The notes under the pieces were generated by a model. It ran no database searches. It saw only the letters and a list, made by a program, of their open reading frames with translations, and had not been told where the DNA came from. Shown here in pieces: positions 13,893-18,834 of a stretch of DNA of 18,834 nucleotides. The first letter of the stretch is position 1. The number at the start of each line of letters is the position of its first letter. The DNA is from Candidatus Gastranaerophilales bacterium (GTDB lineage: Bacteria > Cyanobacteriota > Vampirovibrionia > Gastranaerophilales > Gastranaerophilaceae). The stretch lies in contig CAJUPC010000031.1 of assembly GCA_910588555.1 (NCBI GenBank), positions 1 through 18,834 of the forward strand, written 5' to 3'. Made by a program: the position numbers and the translations under genes.

Positions 13893-13918
13893 TTATTAAC
13901 TTTTGTAACACACATATT

Positions 13919-13944
13919 GTTTCACGTTAAAGTTTCACCTTAAA
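13919..13944 (+). repeat. tandem 13-bp direct repeat
   Basis: GTTTCACGTTAAA (13919-13931) is followed immediately by GTTTCACCTTAAA (13932-13944), 12 of 13 bases identical. It lies between the end of the virion cluster and the gene at 14011. It may be a regulator-binding site for the 573-residue protein gene or a trace of a junction. No good -35/-10 pair is apparent next to it. Confidence 0.6.
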
Positions 13945-14010
13945 AATGCCGACAATACGAATAGTGAACATGTTGTTACTAAGATAAATTGAAAGGATTA
14001 CGGAAAAACA

Positions 14011-15732
14011 ATGGGACTGGCAGCTTCACAAGCAAGATTTTTAGCCATAACATCAAGAAAGTTAAACTGTGAATTCCAATCTATGCAGATTGCGCAGGAG
14101 AAACTTTCTGTTACCCGTGATTTGCAAAAAGCAGCACAGGAATATCAAAATTCTTTATCAGCAACAAAATTGATATGGGATTGTGATACTGTGGATAATG
14201 ATGTTTATAATTTATCTTATGATTTGATGATGAAACCTTCTGCTATCAATGAATACGATCCGTATTTGATTACAGATACAAAAGGTAAAATTGTTTTATC
14301 TGAGTCTATGTGGAATGCAGCTGTTGCAGCAGGTATTATTGATGAAAAAACAGGCAACCCGCTTGGCGGACTTTTAAAAATGGGTTCGGCTAACTCTGTT
14401 AATGACGGTTCTCGTAATGCATTCCTGTATCAATTAGGTTATCAGAACGCTATTGATCCTTCAACTTTAAATTCGATTGTAGCTTTGGGTGATCGCGGCT
14501 ATACAAATTCTGGTATTGGCGGAGAAATTGTTGATAAAACAATTGCTACAATTATGAATACTACTGCATTTATTAATACAATGCAAAATCAGAAGTATGA
14601 CAATGATATTAAAGATGCAAACGGCAATGTTGTGCATAAAAAAGGTGATTTAGTATACGGATTTAATTTAAGTGATTTAAAATTAACTGACGCAAATGGA
14701 AATTCTCAAGATATTAAATTTAGTAATAAAACAACTTTGGGTCTAAACAATGATGATAAAGATAAATGTATTCTTACTAAAAATGACACTTCGGTTGTAA
14801 CTCCTTCACAGTTTGCTAATATGAGTTTGGCAGATATATTAACAGGCAAATATGTAGTTTCTTATTACGGCAATGGAGCTGATGATAAATCTGAATTTAC
14901 AAAAATAGCCACTAAGCTTTTGGATGAAATGGCAAAAATTTTAGGTAAAGATGCCGGCGGAGAAGCTAAAGGACTTAATGTTACCTCTCAAGCAAACGAT
15001 TGTTTAAATATTGCTTATGAGTTTACAAAATCTCTTCTTAACGGTGATCCTATAAATACTGGTGAAAGAGGCAATATTTACAAAGACTTGCAGGGTGATA
15101 TAAGCTCAGCTAATGAGACTAATGCTATTGTATCCGGCGGAAATAATACTTATTCAATAAGTATATCTAACCTTTTGAATGCATTTTTGACTAACTTTGT
15201 AATTGCGATGGAAGGATACGATTGCGGATTAAACATTAAGAGAGATTCTAAAAAAGATAGTAACTATATAACCGAATATCTTGATTATAATTTCCAACTT
15301 GCAACTGAAGGTGCAGTGGTTGAGCGTGATATGCTTAATGCGGATTTTTATAACCAATTATATAACCAGTTATGTACAAACGGTGCTTCAACCGACGCAA
15401 TAAAACGTCAGAAAATAACTGATAATAACTATCTTGCTCATGCATTGAAAAACGGACAGTTGTTTGTTTCGACATTGAATTCAGATGGATACTTCTATCA
15501 AGGACCTTATACAATGAGTGCTCATATTGCAGAAGTTAAAGACGAAGACGCAATAGCACGTGCAGAAGCAGAATATAATACTACAAAATCAAAATTAAAT
15601 TATAAAGAAGAAACCCTTGAAATTGAAATGAAAAATCTTGATACAGAAATTTCTGCATTAACAACGGAATTTGATACTGTTAAAGGTTTAATCAGCAAGA
15701 GTGTTGAAAAAGTCTTTACAATGTTTAATTAA
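14011..15732 (+). CDS. large hypothetical protein with helical N- and C-termini
   Basis: 573 residues. The N-terminus (MGLAASQARFLAITSRK, then an amphipathic helix to about residue 50 rich in Gln) and the C-terminus (from about 515: Glu/Lys-rich helix, LDTEISALTTEFDTVKG, ending KVFTMFN) are helical. The long middle is a Gly/Asn/Asp-rich, probably extracellular-type region. Paired helical ends with a variable middle recall flagellar axial and type III-exported proteins, but no flagellin or hook motif is present. I recall similar N-termini in hypothetical proteins of gut Melainabacteria, unverified. There is no signal peptide. It could be a host surface protein or, less likely, a tail or ejection protein. 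The ribosome site AAAGGA is 14 bases upstream. Confidence 0.7.
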   Translation: MGLAASQARFLAITSRKLNCEFQSMQIAQEKLSVTRDLQKAAQEYQNSLSATKLIWDCDTVDNDVYNLSYDLMMKPSAINEYDPYLITDTKGKIVLSESMWNAAVAAGIIDEKTGNPLGGLLKMGSANSVNDGSRNAFLYQLGYQNAIDPSTLNSIVALGDRGYTNSGIGGEIVDKTIATIMNTTAFINTMQNQKYDNDIKDANGNVVHKKGDLVYGFNLSDLKLTDANGNSQDIKFSNKTTLGLNNDDKDKCILTKNDTSVVTPSQFANMSLADILTGKYVVSYYGNGADDKSEFTKIATKLLDEMAKILGKDAGGEAKGLNVTSQANDCLNIAYEFTKSLLNGDPINTGERGNIYKDLQGDISSANETNAIVSGGNNTYSISISNLLNAFLTNFVIAMEGYDCGLNIKRDSKKDSNYITEYLDYNFQLATEGAVVERDMLNADFYNQLYNQLCTNGASTDAIKRQKITDNNYLAHALKNGQLFVSTLNSDGYFYQGPYTMSAHIAEVKDEDAIARAEAEYNTTKSKLNYKEETLEIEMKNLDTEISALTTEFDTVKGLISKSVEKVFTMFN

Positions 15733-15768
15733 TGTTTCTTAATAAAAAAGGCAATTATTTCGTCTGTA

Positions 15769-15792
15769 AATACTTTATATATATAAGGTATT
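15769..15792 (+). promoter_or_regulatory. hairpin in the leader of the 162-residue gene
   Basis: AATACTTTAT (15769-15778), ATAT loop, ATAAGGTATT (15783-15792), 10 pairs with one G-U. GGCAAT (15750-15755) can also pair with ATTGCC (15807-15812), bringing the start codon and the AAAGG ribosome site next to the fold. It may be a weak terminator of the upstream gene or a translational control element. Confidence 0.35.
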
Positions 15793-15812
15793 AAGAGATA
15801 AAAGGTATTGCC

Positions 15813-16301
15813 ATGGATATTAGAAAATTAGACGGAATTACCGAAAAAAAAGATAGATTACAGCTTAACAAAGCTGCAACTAATCCGTTTATTAATTCTA
15901 TTTATGCAGGTAATCTTTCAAAAAATAAAGAAACAACTTCAATGACAACGAAAGAATATTTGCACCAACAGGCTGCCTTGTTGCCAAACGATATCAGACA
16001 AAAGTTTTTGGAAAGTCTTGACAAAGGTGCAACAGAAAAAGATTTAATTGATTTGCTTAATGAACGCTATGAGAAAAAACAGGCAGAGTTTGAAGTCGCC
16101 TGGGCTGAGTATCAGGAAGCAAAAAATAATTTAAAATTATTAGAGAAGTTATTCAATGCAATTGAAAAAAGATACGCAAATTCTGACAGCGATTTTGAAC
16201 TCGGACAGGTAACAAGAGCTGAAAAAAGCAAAAAATCTGGCGAGATGAATGCAGATTTACTTTTGTCAAAAGCTTCTTACCTTGCTCACAGAGTTATTTA
16301 A
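15813..16301 (+). CDS. helical hypothetical protein beside the 573-residue protein
   Basis: 162 residues. It has a polar N-terminal 45 residues, then almost continuous predicted helix, including NERYEKKQAEFEVAWAEYQE and LKLLEKLFNAIEKRYA with coiled-coil spacing, and a final helix (DLLLSKASYLAHRVI). There is no signal peptide or membrane span. It is in the same direction and 80 bases from the large protein gene. A dedicated partner or chaperone-like role is possible but only inferred from size, helicity and position. I do not recognise the family. Confidence 0.65.
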   Translation: MDIRKLDGITEKKDRLQLNKAATNPFINSIYAGNLSKNKETTSMTTKEYLHQQAALLPNDIRQKFLESLDKGATEKDLIDLLNERYEKKQAEFEVAWAEYQEAKNNLKLLEKLFNAIEKRYANSDSDFELGQVTRAEKSKKSGEMNADLLLSKASYLAHRVI

Positions 16302-16330
16302 AAATGCGTAACATAATTTAAGTATCATGC

Positions 16331-16358
16331 TTGCAATTTTTTTTTGATATATTATGAT
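16331..16358 (+). promoter_or_regulatory. rpsO promoter
   Basis: TTGCAA (16331-16336), a 16-bp T-rich spacer, TATGAT (16353-16358). The predicted start is near 16365, giving a leader of about 50 bases that contains the structure at 16363-16398. Confidence 0.5.
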
Positions 16359-16362
16359 TTTC

Positions 16363-16398
16363 CTTGTAGAGTGCTTACGCCAATAATCACTCAACAAG
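16363..16398 (+). promoter_or_regulatory. structured rpsO leader, candidate S15 autoregulation element
   Basis: CTTGT-a-GAGTG (16363-16373) pairs with CACTC-a-ACAAG (16388-16398): ten base pairs with a single A-A mismatch and a 14-base loop. The stem ends just before AAAAGGAAAAC, the ribosome site. S15 represses its own mRNA in several bacteria by binding leader structures that differ between phyla, so this is a natural candidate. The exact binding motif is not proven here. Confidence 0.5.
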
Positions 16399-16414
16399 AA
16401 AAGGAAAACTGATA

Positions 16415-16678
16415 ATGAACTTAAAAAACAAAGAAGAAATCATCAAAGCATACGGCAAGAATGAAAAAGACACAGGTTCTACAGCTGTTCAAGTTGCTAT
16501 GATGAGCAAAAAAATCTCTGAACTTACTGAACACTTAAAATCAAATAAAAAAGATTTCGCTACAAAAAGAGGTCTTTTGATGATGGTAGGTAAAAGAAAG
16601 AGATTACTTTCTTACTTGAAATCTCAAAATCTTGATGAATACAGAGAATTGATTAAGAAATTGGGTATCAGAGGTTAA
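16415..16678 (+). CDS. rpsO: 30S ribosomal protein S15
   Basis: 87 residues, near the normal 89. Characteristic segments are DTGSTAVQVAMMSKKISELTEHLK and the GLLMMVGKRKRLLSYL core that binds the 16S rRNA three-way junction. S15 is a primary binder that helps assemble the small-subunit platform. It has its own promoter, a structured leader and a strong terminator, so it is transcribed as a single gene. This is clearly a chromosomal gene and marks the host side of the right flank. Confidence 0.98.
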   Translation: MNLKNKEEIIKAYGKNEKDTGSTAVQVAMMSKKISELTEHLKSNKKDFATKRGLLMMVGKRKRLLSYLKSQNLDEYRELIKKLGIRG

Positions 16679-16690
16679 TTTCAAAATGTT

Positions 16691-16716
16691 AAAAGCACCC
16701 GAAAGGGTGCTTTTTT
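16691..16716 (+). terminator. intrinsic terminator after rpsO
   Basis: AAAAGCACCC (16691-16700), GAAA tetraloop, GGGTGCTTTT (16705-16714), T-run to 16716. Confidence 0.95.
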
Positions 16717-16754
16717 AATTTGAATTCCCTTATGGGAAAGGCAGGAGATGTTAA

Positions 16755-17948
16755 ATGAAAACATTAAAATCAATGCGTTTACATATCGGGGTTTTTGGAA
16801 GGACTAATGTCGGAAAATCCTCACTGTTAAACAGAATTGCGGGGCAGGATATTTCGATTGTTTCTGATGTAGCAGGAACCACAACTGATGTTGTCGAAAA
16901 ATCAATGGAACTTCTCCCTGTCGGACCAGTAACTTTTTTGGATACCGCAGGATTAGATGATGAAACCGAATTGGGCGAAAAACGTGTTGAAAAAACAATG
17001 AAAGTTTTAAACCGTATTGATGTTGCACTTGTTGTTTGCGATCAGCGAGGGATTGATGATTACGAGCAAAATCTAATTTCTCAATTAAACGTATTAAAAA
17101 TTCCGTATTTGATTTTGGTTAATAAATGTGATGATAAAGCATACCAACCATCTCTCGATATTAAAGATAATGTAATTTATACATCTGCAAAAACTGATGA
17201 ACAGCTTGTAGTTAAATTTAAAGAAGCACTTGTAAAACTTCTTCCTGATGATTTTGTAAATACGCCAAAAATAGCAGGACACTTGGTGCCGCCAAAAAGT
17301 ACGGTAATTCTTGTAATTCCGATAGATAAAGAGGCTCCCAAAGGCAGAATTATTTTGCCGCAGGTGCAGACATTGCGAGATTTGCTGGATAGCAATTGCC
17401 TTGTTTATACCGTAAAAGAAACAGAATTAAAACTGGCACTTGATAACTTGAAAACTCCTCCTGCGCTTGTTATTACAGATAGTCAGGCTTTCAAGCAGGT
17501 AAGCGATATCGTTCCTGATGAAATCCCTTTAACTTCTTTTTCAATCCTTTTTGCACGATTAAAAGGTGATTTGGCAGAATTTGTCAAAGGCGCTTCTGCC
17601 GTTGAAAATTTGCAGGACGGAGATAAGGTTTTAATCCTCGAAAGTTGCACTCATCATGCGATTGAAGACGATATCGGACGCGTAAAAATTCCAAATCTTT
17701 TGCGTAAAAAAACAGGTAAAAATTTGGTCATCGAAAATTACGCAGGACATGATTTTCCTGATATAAAAGATTATAAGCTTATAATTCACTGCGGAGCCTG
17801 TATGACAAACAGGCGCGAAGTTTTATCAAGAATTTTAATCGCAAATAAATCAGGCGTTCCTATTACAAATTACGGAACTGTAATTTCATATTGCCTCGGT
17901 ATTTTGGACAGAGCTGTATGTCCTTTTAAAGATAATACAAAAATATGA
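16755..17948 (+). CDS. hydF: [FeFe]-hydrogenase maturation GTPase HydF
   Basis: 397 residues. The N-terminal GTPase domain has P-loop GRTNVGKS (15-22), a GTTTD switch I segment, DTAG switch II, NKCD and a TSAK motif. The C-terminal domain has the HydF iron-sulfur motif C298-x-H300 and H345-C346-x-x-C349, which binds the [4Fe-4S] cluster. HydF is the scaffold on which HydE and HydG build the two-iron subcluster before transfer to HydA. AGGAG lies 7 bases before the ATG. HydE, HydG and HydA are not in the window. Its presence implies an anaerobe with an [FeFe]-hydrogenase. Confidence 0.97.
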   Translation: MKTLKSMRLHIGVFGRTNVGKSSLLNRIAGQDISIVSDVAGTTTDVVEKSMELLPVGPVTFLDTAGLDDETELGEKRVEKTMKVLNRIDVALVVCDQRGIDDYEQNLISQLNVLKIPYLILVNKCDDKAYQPSLDIKDNVIYTSAKTDEQLVVKFKEALVKLLPDDFVNTPKIAGHLVPPKSTVILVIPIDKEAPKGRIILPQVQTLRDLLDSNCLVYTVKETELKLALDNLKTPPALVITDSQAFKQVSDIVPDEIPLTSFSILFARLKGDLAEFVKGASAVENLQDGDKVLILESCTHHAIEDDIGRVKIPNLLRKKTGKNLVIENYAGHDFPDIKDYKLIIHCGACMTNRREVLSRILIANKSGVPITNYGTVISYCLGILDRAVCPFKDNTKI

Positions 17949-17970
17949 TAAAATTTTTTGTTTTTAGCGT

Positions 17971-17976
17971 TAAAAT
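17971..17976 (+). promoter_or_regulatory. -10-like hexamer, probable leaderless start
   Basis: TAAAAT ends 6 bases before the ATG at 17983, and there is no Shine-Dalgarno. The spacing is the same as at 11109-11114. No -35 match is evident, so this is suggestive only. Confidence 0.35.
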
Positions 17977-17982
17977 TTAATT

Positions 17983-18306
17983 ATGTACGATTTTGAACCA
18001 ATAGTGGAAGACAATGAATTAAAAAAAGTCGGACTGGAACTTATGTTTATGACCCCTGAAAAGGGCTCTGACGATGAATGGGTTACAGCCGTTGAACTTG
18101 CCAAAATGGTTGAACTTCCGCTTGATGTCGTTAAAAAGAAGCTGGTTATCTTGAAAGATGCAGGAATTATAAGGGTTAAAGGGATTAATCCTAAATACTG
18201 GAAATTTGATAATTACTCGTTCCAGAGAATGGATGAGGATGATGAGGTTTTTAAACTTCTTTGCAGTTTTGACGACGTTGATTTTGACAGATTTTTTCAG
18301 TACTAG
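17983..18306 (+). CDS. winged-helix-like small protein
   Basis: 107 residues. The central part (VTAVELAKMVELPLDVVKKKLVILKDAGIIRVKG, with a following KYWKFDNYSF strand pair) has the helix-turn-helix plus wing pattern of winged-helix DNA-binding proteins. Both ends are acidic (DEDDEVF, DDVDFDRFF). It follows hydF by 34 bases with its own -10-like element. A regulator of hydrogenase-related genes is conceivable from position only. No ligand or metal site is seen. Confidence 0.65.
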   Translation: MYDFEPIVEDNELKKVGLELMFMTPEKGSDDEWVTAVELAKMVELPLDVVKKKLVILKDAGIIRVKGINPKYWKFDNYSFQRMDEDDEVFKLLCSFDDVDFDRFFQY

Positions 18307-18318
18307 CAAAAAATTTTT

Positions 18319-18339
18319 TTTACATGTTTTATATGTAAA
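18319..18339. repeat. inverted repeat before the last gene
   Basis: TTTACAT (18319-18325) and ATGTAAA (18333-18339), separated by 7 bases, directly upstream of ATG 18342 and overlapping a -10-like TATATG (18330-18335). It may be an operator or a weak terminator of the gene ending at 18306. Confidence 0.4.
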
Positions 18340-18341
18340 GA

Positions 18342-18626
18342 ATGAGAGTAGACTCAATTAAAATTTATAACCCCATATTTACCTCAACAAAACGGTCTGA
18401 GCAAAAAACAATTATCCCTATAAGCAGACCGGATAGTTTTGAGCATGCTGAGGTTGATTTTGAAACAAAGATTAAGAATTGTTATTCAAAAATGCAAAAA
18501 TCTATGAGTGTTGTTACGCCTCAGGATATTATTATAAAGGCAAATTATGTATCTAAAAAAACAGGAGTTCCGCTTGGTGATGTTTATAACACTATGGGGG
18601 GTTTTAAGTCAGTATTCAAGTTATAA
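18342..18626 (+). CDS. hypothetical protein, apparently cut short by a frameshift
   Basis: As read, 94 residues. The N-terminus (RVDSIKIYNPIFTSTKR) is polar, and the middle part (VVTPQDIIIKANYVSKKTG, then VPLGDVYNTMGG) is helical. The frame closes at 18626, but the +1 frame is open from the G6 run (18596-18601) to the window edge and reads as ordinary protein. The real product is therefore probably longer, with the frame changed at G6 by mutation, sequencing error or recoding. A -10-like hexamer 6 bases before the ATG suggests a leaderless start. The family is not recognised. Confidence 0.5.
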   Translation: MRVDSIKIYNPIFTSTKRSEQKTIIPISRPDSFEHAEVDFETKIKNCYSKMQKSMSVVTPQDIIIKANYVSKKTGVPLGDVYNTMGGFKSVFKL

Positions 18627-18834
18627 AAGTCTAAAATTTCTTGAAAACAGTTTATATGAACATAATATAAACTCAATATATCTTTTGCCTATAAGTTTGT
18701 TTGATAAAAATATACCTCTTTCAAATGTTCTGGCTTATATATGCTCAAAAAATTTGCCATATAATAATTTTAAAGATGCATTAATGATTGACAGTACAAT
18801 GCTTAAAACAGTTAAAAATATGAATTCAGGTGAT
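18601..18834 (+). pseudogene. continuation of the frameshifted gene, running off the window
   Basis: 78 uninterrupted codons in the +1 frame relative to ATG 18342, beginning right at the G6 run (VLSQYSSYKSLKFLENSL and on, including NINSIYLLPISLFDKN). The composition matches the neighbouring genes and no stop occurs to the last base. An in-frame ATG at 18580 could in principle start it separately, but no good ribosome site precedes that codon at normal spacing. The C-terminus lies outside the window. Confidence 0.5.

Noticed and set aside
1..18834. CRISPR array
   Set aside because: No regularly spaced direct repeats of 24-37 bases anywhere in the window; the only tandem repeat is the 13-bp pair at 13919.

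Overview
The window is AT-rich (roughly one third GC by eye), with genes using ATG, GTG and TTG starts and a mix of Shine-Dalgarno and apparently leaderless starts. Chromosomal genes on the right are recognisable: ribosomal protein S15 (rpsO) and the [FeFe]-hydrogenase maturation GTPase HydF. HydF points to an anaerobic fermenter. AT-richness, HydF and several unrecognised proteins whose N-termini resemble hypothetical proteins I remember from gut Gastranaerophilales (Melainabacteria/Vampirovibrionia) make that group my best guess. This is inference; no search was run.

Layout. (1) 1-2750: left flank. Three tandem paralogous small proteins with an XRE-like helix-turn-helix pattern (22-898); a convergent stem-loop; a small minus-strand gene (963-1271); a secreted protein with a TonB/TolA-type C-terminal domain (1430-2173); and a small Cys-rich protein (2325-2705) ending in a terminator. 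(2) 2826-13892: a compact virion-gene cluster with every recognised gene on the plus strand. In order: stand-alone LuxR-type HTH, T7-lysozyme-type amidase, beta-rich tail-nozzle-like protein, HK97-fold major capsid protein, a small protein resembling the end of LL-H holins, scaffold-like protein, head-tail adaptor, small terminase, unknown, GNAT acetyltransferase, podovirus-type portal, a secreted TonB-domain gene in its own transcription unit, a lipase-like serine hydrolase, large terminase, and a membrane-anchored coiled-coil protein. (3) 14011-16301: a 573-residue protein with helical ends and a helical 162-residue neighbour, both unrecognised. (4) 16331-18306: rpsO with a structured leader, hydF and a winged-helix-like protein. 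(5) 18342-end: an unrecognised gene interrupted by a frameshift at a G6 run; the reading frame continues to the window edge.

How it fits together. Region 2 encodes what is needed to build and fill a short-tailed capsid (terminases, portal, scaffold, coat, adaptor, nozzle) plus a lysis enzyme. I see no integrase, replication gene, ejection protein or tail fibre, and the order is permuted relative to P22-like phages: nozzle and coat lie upstream, scaffold follows coat, and the large terminase is last and separated from the small terminase by about 4 kb. This fits either a decayed or relocated prophage or a domesticated packaging particle of the gene-transfer-agent kind. The most unusual non-coding piece is the 322-base gap before the small terminase. 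It holds a GC-rich three-way-junction-like fold and, on the minus strand, a good promoter, a Shine-Dalgarno, a 20-codon reading frame and a terminator-like hairpin.
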